Shown here: piece by piece, positions 10,909 to 19,989 of the stretch
How the letters are laid out: the number at the start of each line of letters is the position of its first letter
How positions within the stretch are numbered: the first letter of the stretch is position 1
Assembly: GCA_936941155.1 (NCBI GenBank)
Contig: CAKZJE010000034.1
Span: 92,607 to 156,606 of the forward strand
Length of the DNA stretch: 64,000 nucleotides
Direction of reading: 5' to 3'
From: an uncultured Methylomonas sp.
Lineage (GTDB): Bacteria > Pseudomonadota > Gammaproteobacteria > Methylococcales > Methylomonadaceae
Made by a program: the position numbers and the translations under genes
Notes under the pieces: model-generated
What the model was told of the DNA's origin: nothing
What the model saw: only the letters and a program-made list of their open reading frames with translations
Database searches by the model: none

Positions 10909-13137
10909 ATGAGTTCATTTTCCATAGAGCAAACTCTGCAACAAGCGATTGCCCATCACCGCGCTGGCGAATTGTCACAAGCCGAGCAACTGTATCGGCA
11001 AATTCTGCAAATTCAACCACAACATCCTGATGCAAATCACAATTTAGGTGTACTGGCGCAATCACTGAATAAGATGGAACTCGCGCTGCCCTTTTTTAAA
11101 ACAGCACTCGATGTCAATCCCAAACAAGCACAATTTTGGCTAAGTTATATCGAAGCTTTAATAAAAACCAATCAAATCGAAACTGCGCACACGTTTTTAA
11201 TCAATGGCAAAAAAGCAGGTTTGCAAGGTGAAAAAACCAACGCATTAACAGAACAACTGGCGCAATTAATGGAAAAATCGCCTTCTGAACTGCAAATAAA
11301 TCAAGTGGTTGATGTTTTCGGGCAAGGAAATTATCAGAAAGCCGAACAAGCCGCGCGTGAATTAATTCAACAGTTTCCCAAACATCCTTTTGGCTGGAAA
11401 GCATTAGGCGTAATCCTCAGTAGCTTGGGGCGATCAGAAGAAGCTTTGCAAATAAAAATAAAATCGGTGGCATTAGCCCCAAACGATGCCGATGCTTTTT
11501 ACAATTTAGGAAACAATTTTAGAGAGTTACACAGGCTTGAAGAAGCTGAAAAAACCTATCGGCAAGCCATTAAACTGCAACCCGATTTTGCAGATACTTA
11601 TATTAATTTAGGTCTGACACTGCAAGAATTAGGGCATTTGCTTGAAGCAGAAAAAGTTTACAACCATGTTCTTACTTTAAAAACAGATAACGCAGAATTG
11701 TTTTATAACTTTGGCATTACGTTGCAAGAATTAAGACAATTTTCAAAAGCAGAAAAAATTTATCGGCAGGCCATCGCGCTGAAACCGGATCATGCCAAAG
11801 CGTATAACAATCTCGGCAATGTGTTAAAAGAATTAGGCTGCTTGCAAGAGGCGCACGATTGTTATCGAACAACCTTAACCCTGCAACCCGATTGTGCGGA
11901 CGCGCAAAGCAATGTGCTTTATTTATATGATTACGTTGAAAATTATTGTGCGGAATTTCGCTTTAAAGAAGCCAAACATTACGGTGAAATTGTGGCTAAA
12001 AAAGTTGCGCTGCCTTATCGACAGTGGCTTTGTGCATCACCCGCAAATCGCTTGCGGATAGGATTTGTGTCTGGTGATTTTCGTAATCATCCGGTCGGGT
12101 ATTTTTTGGAAAATATGTTAAGGCATTTAGCACAGCAAGATTTTGAATTAGTTGCTTATTCTGCTTGTCGGACAGCAGATGAGGTGACAGAGCGGCTTAA
12201 AAATTATTTTACGCAGTGGCAACCTATTTTCACATTAGATAATGCGCAGGCAGCGCGGTTAATTCATCAAGATGGAATACATATTTTATTTGATTTATCA
12301 GGGCACACCGGATTTTCACGCCTGCCGTTGTTCTCATGGAAACCCGCGCCGTTGCAAATCAGTTGGTTAGGGTATTGGGCAACCACTGGCGTTGCCGAAA
12401 TAGATTATGTGTTAGTCGATAAAGTCGGTGTGCCGGAAACTCAGCAAATTTATTTCACCGAAAAATTAGCCTATTTGCCCAATACACGCTTATGTTTTTC
12501 TCCGCCGAATGTTGAACTGGCGGTTGCGTCATTGCCAGCCTTGAGCAACGGTTACATAACCTTTGGATGTTTTCAAAATTCCACCAAAGTCACCGATGAA
12601 GTATTGGAATTATGGCAAAAGATTTTAACGCATCTGCCGACTGCGCGATTGCGTTTTCAAAGTAAGCAACTTTCGGATGAAAAATTTGTGCAATCTTTTT
12701 GGCAGCGTTTGCAAAACCAAGGGATTGATTGCCAACGTGTGAGTTTTCATGATGCGGCTAAGCGCGAACAGTATTTAGCTGCCCATGCGCAGGTTGATTT
12801 GATTTTAGATACGTTTCCGTACACCGGCGGCACGACAACTTGCGAAGCCTTGTGGATGGGCGTTCCTACTTTAACTTTGGTGGGAGAAAGTTTGTTAGCG
12901 CGACAAGGTGCAAGCTTGCTATCTGCGGCGGGTTTATCGGATTGGATTGTGTACGATAAACAGAACTATTTTGAAAAAGCGATTCAGATAGCAACAGAAG
13001 TAACAGAGCTTGCCACATTACGCGCCCGCTTGCGTGAACAAGTGTTAGCGTCGCCTTTATTTGATGCGCCGCTGTTTGCGAAAAACTTTGCACAAGTGTT
13101 GCAAGCACTTTGGCATGACAGAAAATTTGCAGATTAA
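10909..13137 (+). CDS. TPR protein with O-GlcNAc-transferase-like (GT41/SPINDLY-type) catalytic domain
   Basis: Predicted to transfer a sugar, probably N-acetylglucosamine, to Ser/Thr of target proteins; the donor and target cannot be read from sequence. The start at 10909 (MSSFSIEQTLQQA) is preferred because the 26 upstream residues look random and no ribosome site precedes 10831; this gives 742 residues. Residues about 1-340 hold several TPR units (for example AEKTYRQAIKLQPDFADTY). From about 380 comes the GT41 C-terminal domain: IGFVSGDFRNHPVGYF, LFDLSGHTGFSRL, WLGYWATTG, and DTFPYTGGTTTCEALWMG near 634. The gene stands alone, flanked by palindromic repeats, so its promoter is probably in 10771-10900. 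Confidence 0.88.
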   Translation: MSSFSIEQTLQQAIAHHRAGELSQAEQLYRQILQIQPQHPDANHNLGVLAQSLNKMELALPFFKTALDVNPKQAQFWLSYIEALIKTNQIETAHTFLINGKKAGLQGEKTNALTEQLAQLMEKSPSELQINQVVDVFGQGNYQKAEQAARELIQQFPKHPFGWKALGVILSSLGRSEEALQIKIKSVALAPNDADAFYNLGNNFRELHRLEEAEKTYRQAIKLQPDFADTYINLGLTLQELGHLLEAEKVYNHVLTLKTDNAELFYNFGITLQELRQFSKAEKIYRQAIALKPDHAKAYNNLGNVLKELGCLQEAHDCYRTTLTLQPDCADAQSNVLYLYDYVENYCAEFRFKEAKHYGEIVAKKVALPYRQWLCASPANRLRIGFVSGDFRNHPVGYFLENMLRHLAQQDFELVAYSACRTADEVTERLKNYFTQWQPIFTLDNAQAARLIHQDGIHILFDLSGHTGFSRLPLFSWKPAPLQISWLGYWATTGVAEIDYVLVDKVGVPETQQIYFTEKLAYLPNTRLCFSPPNVELAVASLPALSNGYITFGCFQNSTKVTDEVLELWQKILTHLPTARLRFQSKQLSDEKFVQSFWQRLQNQGIDCQRVSFHDAAKREQYLAAHAQVDLILDTFPYTGGTTTCEALWMGVPTLTLVGESLLARQGASLLSAAGLSDWIVYDKQNYFEKAIQIATEVTELATLRARLREQVLASPLFDAPLFAKNFAQVLQALWHDRKFAD

Positions 13138-13165
13138 ATGTTGATGAAAAAACGGCTAGTTTTTT

Positions 13166-13422
13166 GAAATCTGGAAGGTTTAGGCGATAAATTTTTTCTT
13201 AACGACTTAACGTGTAACTAAAACAGTTTTTGTGAATTTTCAAGCATCTGAAATTTTCAAAACGACCAGTCGTCTTAAAATAATTTCAAAAATGACCGGT
13301 CGTCTTTAAAATTTTTTGCATAACTTTTAGCTGAGGAGATTTGTTAAGAAACGTGCATTTAATAATCTCGACAACTGTAGGAGCGAATTCATTCGCACAG
13401 TGCGGATAAATCAGCATCTACA
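13166..13422. repeat. Intergenic region made of palindromic repeats (C-like half, two B copies, one A copy)
   Basis: The whole gap between two convergent genes is repeat material. It contains a half copy of repeat C (CTGGAAGGTTTAGGCGATAAA near 13170), two copies of repeat B (ACGACCAGTCGTCTT at 13262 and TGACCGGTCGTCTT at 13292) and a family A copy at 13376-13422 ending GCATCTACA. The order C-B-A recurs at 45246-45422, and C-B recurs at 32711-32870. The palindromes may double as terminators for the flanking genes. No protein is encoded here. Confidence 0.7.
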
Positions 13423-13461
13423 TTAACATTCAGAAATTGGGAGGTTATTTTTAGCCAAGTT

Positions 13462-14556
13462 CTAAGCAAGCACAACTTGATTGCGCCCTTGCGATTTAGC
13501 AAGGTACAACGCATCGTCTGCGGATTTCACCAATGTGGCGGATTTTTGCTGGGGATTTGGGGAAACAATGGCAACCCCAATGCTGACTGTGACGGTTTTT
13601 AACGTTGATAACTCATGTTCTAAATTCAAATTTTCAACATTCTCACAAATGTTTTTTGCAAGCGAGAGCACTATTTCTAAAGAAGTGGACGGACATAAAA
13701 ATGCAAATTCTTCGCCGCCATAACGCGCCACTAAATGATCTTCGTTGCTGATGGTTTCTTTTAACACGGCTGCGATTTTGCGCAAACACTCATCGCCAGC
13801 TTGATGTCCGTAATGGTCGTTATATTTTTTGAAAAAATCCACATCTAACATTGCCAAAGCAATCGACTGTCCTTCACACAGCACGCGCTGCCATTCAAGG
13901 GCTAAAAACTCATCAAATCGGCGACGATTGGGAATATTTGTCAAAGCATCGGTGGTGCTCAATGCCATGAGTTGGCGATTGGTTTCTTGTTGTTCGACAC
14001 TCAATTCTTTGAGTTTTAATTCTGCGGTTAAAGCCGCTTGCAGGCGTTCATTGAGTTGTTGCAAATGCAGTTCTTTTTTATGCAGTTGTTTAATTAATTC
14101 AGCTTGTTGCAAATTCAGTTCGGTGAGGGCTGCATTTTTTTGCGCAATATTTTGATCTTGCAGATATTTATGCAGAGCTTCTGTGACGGTAAGTTTAAAG
14201 TCCGCGTGATGCCAAGGCTTTGCGATATAGCGGTACAGCATGGCGTATTTAATGGCATTGGCAACGCCTTCAATGGTGGCATGACCTGTGAGCATGATTT
14301 TGATGGCGTTTGGCAATTTCTGATGAATTCGTTGCAACACCTCATCGCCTTTCATTTCTGGCATTAGATAATCGGAAATGACAAGCGGAATTGCGTAGTT
14401 GCTTGCTTGTAATTCATCAATCAAATCAAGTGCATCTTGTCCACTTTCAGTGACTTCAATTAAATAGTCGCCTAAAAAAATATTTTTCAATTCAGCTTTT
14501 AAAGCATTCAGTATCATGACTTCGTCATCAACACACAGAATAATTTGTTTAGACAT
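13462..14556 (-). CDS. Response regulator with REC and GGDEF (diguanylate cyclase) domains
   Basis: Predicted to make cyclic di-GMP when phosphorylated by a sensor kinase. The start is placed at 14556 (MSKQIILCVDDE), with GAGA upstream; the longer frame from 14610 adds 18 unlikely residues. The REC domain covers residues 1-120, with D10/D11, phospho-acceptor D62, T90 and K113. A coiled-coil linker (about 140-200) follows, and then a GGDEF domain with intact active site GGEEF at 280-284. The usual inhibitory RxxD site just before it reads SNED, so product inhibition through that site is probably lost. No partner kinase is adjacent. The protein is 364 residues. Confidence 0.9.
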   Translation of the reverse strand: MSKQIILCVDDEVMILNALKAELKNIFLGDYLIEVTESGQDALDLIDELQASNYAIPLVISDYLMPEMKGDEVLQRIHQKLPNAIKIMLTGHATIEGVANAIKYAMLYRYIAKPWHHADFKLTVTEALHKYLQDQNIAQKNAALTELNLQQAELIKQLHKKELHLQQLNERLQAALTAELKLKELSVEQQETNRQLMALSTTDALTNIPNRRRFDEFLALEWQRVLCEGQSIALAMLDVDFFKKYNDHYGHQAGDECLRKIAAVLKETISNEDHLVARYGGEEFAFLCPSTSLEIVLSLAKNICENVENLNLEHELSTLKTVTVSIGVAIVSPNPQQKSATLVKSADDALYLAKSQGRNQVVLA

Positions 14557-14807
14557 AGAGTTTCTCAGATAAAAAGTTTCCAAGTTAAACTGATGAAAAA
14601 AATCAGACAAGGAGGGTTGGTTTTTAGGTTATACAAACAACTTGAATAACGCGCAAACACTTATCATTTTATAGGACAGGTGGCATGAAAGAAAGTAGCG
14701 GGTATGTTTTTCGCTTAATAGCTGCTTTTTACTGTTAGTGTTCAAACTTGTGAATGCGATAGAATTAGCAGCGAAAATAATTCACTTATTCTGCAAAGGG
14801 GAGACTT

Positions 14808-15131
14808 ATGAAAAATGTATTGGAATTTGAACTGGATGGACAACTTATTTGCATTCAAGGGGCTGAAGAAGCTGAATCGCGTTCCCGTGGTAGTCGTGGT
14901 GAAAGTAATGAAACTACCGTGCCGCGCGAACTTAACAGCATATTTGCGCAGATTGCGCCCGTAGGAAACGCACTGCTAAAGTCACTGAAAGATATTAATA
15001 CGCCTGATGAAATCAATTTGGAGTTTGGCGTAAGCTTGGGCGGCAAAACAGGGATAATCTTTGCTTCGGCAGAAACTGAAGCGACGTTTAAAGTCAGTAT
15101 TACTTGGAAAAACGACAAAACACCTGCTTAA
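14808..15131 (+). CDS. CU044_2847-family / Trypco1-like small protein
   Basis: A 107-residue soluble protein with no signal peptide. The pattern EFGVSLGGKTGIIFASAETEA..FKVSITWKN near the C-terminus matches what I know of the trypsin-co-occurring domain 1 family (CU044_2847). That small domain is found beside trypsin-like or caspase-like proteases and STAND ATPases in bacterial conflict systems, and is thought to act as an adaptor. Here it sits directly upstream of a CHAT protease and an nSTAND ATPase, which fits. The ribosome site is strong (AAAGGGGAG, 6 bases from ATG). It is probably the first gene of the operon that runs to 19867. Its biochemical role is not established by sequence. Confidence 0.75.
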   Translation: MKNVLEFELDGQLICIQGAEEAESRSRGSRGESNETTVPRELNSIFAQIAPVGNALLKSLKDINTPDEINLEFGVSLGGKTGIIFASAETEATFKVSITWKNDKTPA

Positions 15132-15135
15132 ATCG

Positions 15136-15233
15136 TTTTGAACACGATTGAGCGATGACAAGATTTACAGTATTTAGTTTGATAGAGAAAAGTAATCTTG
15201 TTAATCGAAAAATCTGTGAAATCGTGTTCAAAA
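15136..15233. repeat. Palindromic element D, copy 1
   Basis: Ends are inverted: TTTTGAACACGATT at 15136 and AATCGTGTTCAAAA at 15220. The interior also folds (CAAGATTTACAG with AATCTTGTTAATCG). It separates the Trypco1-like gene from the CHAT-TIR gene. Related copies are at 19842, 20357 and 21139. Confidence 0.75.
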
Positions 15234-15257
15234 ACTTTATTTCAAAAGGATAATTGC

Positions 15258-16724
15258 ATGAATAAAATAAAAATTCTGATTTTGGCGGCGAATCCTAGCG
15301 ATACAGACAAGCTTGAGTTAGGGCAGGAATTGTTGAAGCTGGAATTGTTACGGCAAAATTCCAAGTTTAAAGAGTCTTTTGAATTAAAGTTTGAACTTGC
15401 CGTACAAGATGACGATTTACAACGCGCTTTGCTGGACTTTCAGCCTGATATTGTGCATTTTTGCGGTCACGGAGAAGTAGACGGCTTGTTTTTATGCAAT
15501 CAAGAAAATAAAAAACAGTTTGTTCATGCTGAGGCGATTAGCAATTTATTCAAATTGTTTGCTGATAAAGTTCGTTGTGTGGTGCTGAATGCTTGTTATA
15601 CCGAAGATCAAGCAAAGATGATTTCAGAGCATATTGATTATGTAGTAGGAATGAATAAAGCAATCGGTGATGAGGCGGCGATTAAGTTTACAACTGGATT
15701 TTATAACGCCGTTTTTTCAGGTGAAGACTTTAAAAAAGCTTACGAATTAGCTTGTAATGCTATAGATTTAGCCAATATTCCTGAATACGCCACGCCTGTT
15801 CTACAAACCCGCCGCCAAACTTTCGTTCCCTCTTTCAAACACGATGTTTTTATCAGTTTTGCCGATGCCGATGAAAAATGGGCTGCTGATTTCATAGTTT
15901 ACTTAACCAAACAACTGAAACAAAAACTTCAAACCGCTGATGGTTTTCAGCTCTACACAGGTAATGATTTTAGCCAAGTGGAACATTCTGCAACTTTAAT
16001 GGTGATTGCATCGCCTGCTTATTGCCAACAATATCAAGCGCAATTAGATGTGTTAAAACAACAAAACAAATTGTTTTTCATTGAAAAAGAACCTTGCAAT
16101 CCTCGCCCTGAAGCGTTAAAAGGATTTGTTCCGACTAAGTTTTGGCGTTATGACGATAGCGAAGGAATGATGTTTTTTAATGGTGGCGATGACTATTTTG
16201 TGCAAGCGGATAAGTTGGCAAACGAAGTTGCAAACCGATTGCTAGAGTTAAAAAAGCAACATCAAAGCAAGCAACGTTTTGAAGCGGAGCATCAAGCAGA
16301 AACAGAAAAAACGGCATCAATAGAGGCTTCGGTTTTCTTAAATAGCGCACCGGAGGATTTACAGTTAAGCCAATATATAAAGTCGTTATTAAAGAAAAAT
16401 GGCGTTAAGTGTGTACTTGAACCTATGCCGCGTACTAGCAATCTTTCGCCACAAGATATGCGTGATGATATAGAAGAGAAAATTTTAGGGTGTGATGCGG
16501 TATTGGTTCTTTGTGAACAAACCACCGCAGTTTGGGCAAGTAAGCAAATTATGAATTGCCTAAAATTGCAGCGTAAAGGTGAAACATCTTTCAGAATAGT
16601 TGCGGTACACGGAGGAAAAAATCATTCTGATTTGGGGATTGATTGGGAGAAGTTAAAAACATACCTTTGCCCTCCACAGCAAGTCGAATCTTATTTGCAG
16701 GACTTTATCAGAGAGTTAGCATGA
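15258..16724 (+). CDS. CHAT caspase-like protease fused to two TIR-like domains
   Basis: The start is ATG 15258 (AAGGA upstream), giving 488 residues; the frame from 15198 is extended by repeat D sequence. Residues 1-185 are a CHAT (caspase-like) domain with catalytic His71 in HFCGHGE and Cys113 in LNACYT. Residues about 194-340 (HDVFISFADADEKWA) and about 355-488 (ASVFLNSAPEDLQLS, then DAVLVLCEQTTAVWASKQ) each begin like a TIR domain. Neither TIR shows an obvious NADase glutamate, so they may serve in assembly rather than NAD cleavage. The stop codon overlaps the next start (ATGA), so translation is coupled. Family knowledge suggests the CHAT domain cuts a host or partner protein when the STAND ATPase downstream senses a trigger; that link is inference. 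Confidence 0.85.
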   Translation: MNKIKILILAANPSDTDKLELGQELLKLELLRQNSKFKESFELKFELAVQDDDLQRALLDFQPDIVHFCGHGEVDGLFLCNQENKKQFVHAEAISNLFKLFADKVRCVVLNACYTEDQAKMISEHIDYVVGMNKAIGDEAAIKFTTGFYNAVFSGEDFKKAYELACNAIDLANIPEYATPVLQTRRQTFVPSFKHDVFISFADADEKWAADFIVYLTKQLKQKLQTADGFQLYTGNDFSQVEHSATLMVIASPAYCQQYQAQLDVLKQQNKLFFIEKEPCNPRPEALKGFVPTKFWRYDDSEGMMFFNGGDDYFVQADKLANEVANRLLELKKQHQSKQRFEAEHQAETEKTASIEASVFLNSAPEDLQLSQYIKSLLKKNGVKCVLEPMPRTSNLSPQDMRDDIEEKILGCDAVLVLCEQTTAVWASKQIMNCLKLQRKGETSFRIVAVHGGKNHSDLGIDWEKLKTYLCPPQQVESYLQDFIRELA

Positions 16725-17551
16725 TAAACATCCATGATTTATTGCAGCAAGGCGAAAATGCTGCGATTGAATCCAAAGAAATTCTATTTGCAGAGTTAAT
16801 GCGCCTGTTTCAACAAAGCGGTGTATTTCATTATGATGCCATTGCCTTAGAAAACACCGATATTAAACAACTTAATTTAACCAAAATTGCGCAATATTTT
16901 GATAATTATCAAGTCGATTTTTCAAATGAAGAACAGCCAGAAATTTTATTAAAAAATACCGATATATTGGCAGAAAATTATCAAGTGACGATTGCGGGTT
17001 TATTAATATTTGGCATAAACCCACAAAAATGGCTGCCGAGTGCTTGTATTTCGTTTGCGCATTTTGCAGGTGATGATATTTCAGAAGAACTCATTGATAA
17101 TCAAGTAATTTCTGGAACATTGGATTATCAAATTGATACGGCTTTAGCGATTATTAAAAATAATACTTTGTCGCCTTCAATGATTAACGGCACACGCACC
17201 GAAACACAAAAATTTAATTATCCTGATAAAGTATTTCGAGAATTATTAGTCAATGCTTGTGTGCATCGCAATTATGCGATTTCTGGTTCACGGATTCGGA
17301 TTTTTATGTTTGATAATCGAATTGAATTTATGAGTCCTGGAAAATTACCCAACACCGTTACCATTGAAAAATTAGGGTATGGCGTTTCATACTCCATTAA
17401 TCCGGTGATTGTGAAATTTATGGAAAATTTACGTTACATTGACAAATTGGGCAGAGGTTTACCGATGGTGTGCAAAATAGCCAAAGATAACGGCAAAACG
17501 GTTAAGTTTGAAGAAATTGGCGAAGAGTTTAAAGTGACTTTGGAGTTATAA
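16721..17551 (+). CDS. Truncated AlbA_2 (Schlafen-like) / HATPase_c_4 ATP-binding protein
   Basis: A 276-residue protein whose start overlaps the upstream stop. The C-terminal half is a typical GHKL-type ATPase of the AAA_4 / HATPase_c_4 group: FRELLVNACVHRNYAISGSR, DNRIEFMSPGKLPNTVT, LGRGLPMV. The N-terminus starts like an AlbA_2 domain (LLQQGENAAIESKE) but jumps straight to the post-AlbA linker (FHYDAIALENTD). About 100 residues of the nucleic-acid-binding core are absent without any frameshift. Full-length relatives are usually 400-480 residues. It may be a decaying gene or an adapted short form held in the operon. Confidence 0.8.
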   Translation: MINIHDLLQQGENAAIESKEILFAELMRLFQQSGVFHYDAIALENTDIKQLNLTKIAQYFDNYQVDFSNEEQPEILLKNTDILAENYQVTIAGLLIFGINPQKWLPSACISFAHFAGDDISEELIDNQVISGTLDYQIDTALAIIKNNTLSPSMINGTRTETQKFNYPDKVFRELLVNACVHRNYAISGSRIRIFMFDNRIEFMSPGKLPNTVTIEKLGYGVSYSINPVIVKFMENLRYIDKLGRGLPMVCKIAKDNGKTVKFEEIGEEFKVTLEL

Positions 17552-17552
17552 A

Positions 17553-17747
17553 ATGAATAAGCAAGCAATTAAAAAAAGTAAAATCCAAGAACAGGAAACG
17601 GATTTCAAATTTTGGCAAACGCAGTCTTATGAGGCACGGCTTGAGGCATTAGAGCAAATCAGAACCGATTATATTTTATGGAAATATCATGTTGAACCAA
17701 GATTTCAAAGAATTTATCGCGTTGTTAAGTTAAAAGATAAACCATGA
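17553..17747 (+). CDS. Conserved small protein, function unknown
   Basis: A 64-residue charged protein (KKSKIQEQETDFKFWQTQ ... RFQRIYRVVK). I recognise the general pattern from small conserved proteins in cyanobacteria and other gammaproteobacteria, often near nucleotidyltransferase-like or toxin-antitoxin-like genes, but know of no proven function. It begins 1 base after the upstream stop and its stop overlaps the nSTAND start (ATGA), so it is firmly inside the operon. Confidence 0.65.
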   Translation: MNKQAIKKSKIQEQETDFKFWQTQSYEARLEALEQIRTDYILWKYHVEPRFQRIYRVVKLKDKP

Positions 17748-19867
17748 GCAACCAACCTTACATCGGCTTACGCCCGTTTGAACGAAATGAAACCGATATT
17801 TTTTTCGGGCGCGAAACCCACAGCGATGAATTAATCAATCGTTTAGGCTCAAACCATTTTCTGGCGGTGATTGGCACGTCCGGTTGTGGCAAGTCGTCAT
17901 TGGTGAAAACTGGACTCATCGCTGGTTTAGAAGCAGGTTATTTAGCCAAAGCCGGAACGCATTGGCATATTGTGGAAATGCGCCCAGGTCAGCAGCCGTT
18001 TCAGGCTTTAGCGGGAAAACTTTTGGCGGAATTAAAAGCGGTTTTGCCTGCCCATGAAACAGTTGAAAGCTTGGCAGACAAGTTGCGGCAAGGTTCGCTC
18101 AGTTTGCATGAATTATTAGCGCAACATCCTTTGCCAAATCATGCGCAGTTGCTGATTGTTTGCGATCAGTTTGAAGAGATTTTTCGTTATTTTCAGCATG
18201 GTGAAGCTGCGGAAGCGCGAAACTTTGTCAGTTTGTTGCTCGCCAGCAGCAAACCTTATCCACTGACGACAGGTGTTGTTTCAAATTCGCTGTATGTAGT
18301 GATAACGATGCGCTCGGATTTTTTGGGTGATTGTGCGCAGTTTGCAGGATTGGCAGAGGCAATTAACAGCGGTTTGTATTTAACCCCGCGTTTGGATGCT
18401 CAGCAGTTACGCGCGGCGATTGAGGAGCCGGCGTTTGTGTTTGGCGGTGAGGTTGAGCCGGCGTTGGTGACGCAGTTGTTGGAGGATGCTGGGAATAATC
18501 CAGACCAGTTGCCGTTGTTGCAGCATGTGTTGATGGTTATGTGGCGATTTGCCAAAAAACAGCCGACTGATGGCGTTATCAAATTAGATTTGGCGACGTA
18601 TGAAAAAGCGGGAAAATTAAAAAATGCGTTGTCACAACATGCGGATGTGATTTTTGAGCAAATGCTTTCTGCTGAACAACAACGAATTGCAGAAGTTTTG
18701 TTTCGTAATTTAACCGAAAATGATGACAGGCTGCGTGATACCCGTCGTCCGGTTCTGTTATCTGAAGTTGCTGAATTAGCTGGTGTACAGTGGCAGCAAG
18801 TTGCTGAAGTTGTTAAAGATTTTCGTGAAAATGAACGCTGTTTTTTATCGGCAAAGCCTGAAATATTAACACCAGAGAGTTTATTGGATATTTCGCATGA
18901 GAGTTTAATTCGGCAATGGCAGCGGTTGAAAAACTGGGTGAAAGATGAAGCGCAAGCAGCAGAGCTGTATCGGCATTTGCTGGAAAGCGCGTTGCGTTAT
19001 CGCAATAAGCAAGTAGGGTTATTGCAGTCGCCAGAATTGGACATTATGTTGCAATGGCAAAAGAATTTTCAGCCGACTGCAAGTTGGGCAAAGCGTTATG
19101 GCAAATATGCAGAGGATTTTGATAAAGCGTTGGCTTTTTTAGCGCAAAGTGCCAAGCGGCAACGTTTAAAAAAAGTAGCTTATGTGCTGTTGTTGCTGGT
19201 GATGACAAGTTTGGCGGGGGTGGCAAGTTGGAAGTGGAAAGTTGCCGAAAATTATAAAAATTTAGTGGTTATGCAGGCTAACTCCGTAAACTCACCAGAC
19301 TCTATTGATGCTAACAAGAAAGCAGATTTGTTACAAAAAACTATCGGTCTCTTGGAAAAAGAGGGCATTGATTCTAATGATAAAGAACTTCAAAGCTTCA
19401 TCGCATATAGCAGTGGTCACTTAGCTAATATTTATTTGAGTTTTTTGCCAGATAATGACAAGTCTTTGCTCTATGCAAAAAAAGCAATGTTACTTTTTGA
19501 AGAGATAGTCAAAAAAGACCCTAATAATATCATCGAAAAAAAGAGACTCCTCATTACCTACAAAATGATAGGAGAGATTTATTTAAAGGTTAATGAAGCT
19601 GATAAAGCATTAAGCCTTTATCAACAGACTTTAAAAATTAGTGAGCAAATTGCCAAACAAGACCCGAATAATAGCGAGGCGCAGCGGGATTTGTTTGTCA
19701 GTTTTATTAACTTAGGTAACTTGGAAAAACAACGCAAAAACAAAGCCGCTGCCAAAGTTTGGTTTGAAAAAGCGTTGCCGATTGCCCAAAAATTGGCAGA
19801 GGATAAAATGAATTATCAAGCGCAGCAGGATTTGAAAGAGCTTTTGAACACGATGAAAGGATTATAG
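17744..19867 (+). CDS. nSTAND-type ATPase with transmembrane segment and C-terminal TPRs
   Basis: A 707-residue signal-transduction NTPase of the STAND class. Residues 1-40 (YIGLRPFERNETDIFFGRE) are the usual lead-in to the nSTAND1 ATPase. Walker A is GTSGCGKS at 44-51, and Walker B is around D141-QFEE in LLIVCDQFEEIFRY. A winged-helix-like section follows to about 470. One transmembrane helix lies at about 478-497 (VAYVLLLLVMTSLAGVASW), then TPR-like repeats to the end (about 560-690). Most relatives carry WD40 or longer TPR sensors, so this sensor is short. The last seven residues (LNTMKGL) come from repeat D. With the CHAT-TIR protein upstream it probably forms a ligand-sensing effector switch. 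Confidence 0.88.
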   Translation: MSNQPYIGLRPFERNETDIFFGRETHSDELINRLGSNHFLAVIGTSGCGKSSLVKTGLIAGLEAGYLAKAGTHWHIVEMRPGQQPFQALAGKLLAELKAVLPAHETVESLADKLRQGSLSLHELLAQHPLPNHAQLLIVCDQFEEIFRYFQHGEAAEARNFVSLLLASSKPYPLTTGVVSNSLYVVITMRSDFLGDCAQFAGLAEAINSGLYLTPRLDAQQLRAAIEEPAFVFGGEVEPALVTQLLEDAGNNPDQLPLLQHVLMVMWRFAKKQPTDGVIKLDLATYEKAGKLKNALSQHADVIFEQMLSAEQQRIAEVLFRNLTENDDRLRDTRRPVLLSEVAELAGVQWQQVAEVVKDFRENERCFLSAKPEILTPESLLDISHESLIRQWQRLKNWVKDEAQAAELYRHLLESALRYRNKQVGLLQSPELDIMLQWQKNFQPTASWAKRYGKYAEDFDKALAFLAQSAKRQRLKKVAYVLLLLVMTSLAGVASWKWKVAENYKNLVVMQANSVNSPDSIDANKKADLLQKTIGLLEKEGIDSNDKELQSFIAYSSGHLANIYLSFLPDNDKSLLYAKKAMLLFEEIVKKDPNNIIEKKRLLITYKMIGEIYLKVNEADKALSLYQQTLKISEQIAKQDPNNSEAQRDLFVSFINLGNLEKQRKNKAAAKVWFEKALPIAQKLAEDKMNYQAQQDLKELLNTMKGL

Positions 19868-19979
19868 GATAGACAGGATTAGGTTGAGGTGTAAAACAAC
19901 GCAGATGGAAACAAAACAACGCTTGTAAATGCAAAGAATAATCCTGTTAATCGCAAAATCCTGAAAATCGTGTTCAAAA
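19842..19979. repeat. Palindromic element D, copy 2, overlapping the nSTAND 3' end
   Basis: TTTTGAACACGAT at 19842 (inside the coding sequence) pairs with ATCGTGTTCAAAA at 19967. Inner arms GGATAGACAGGATTA and TAATCCTGTTAATCGC-like also pair loosely. The element provides the last codons and the stop of the nSTAND gene. Confidence 0.75.
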
Positions 19980-19989
19980 AGGAGAAAAC

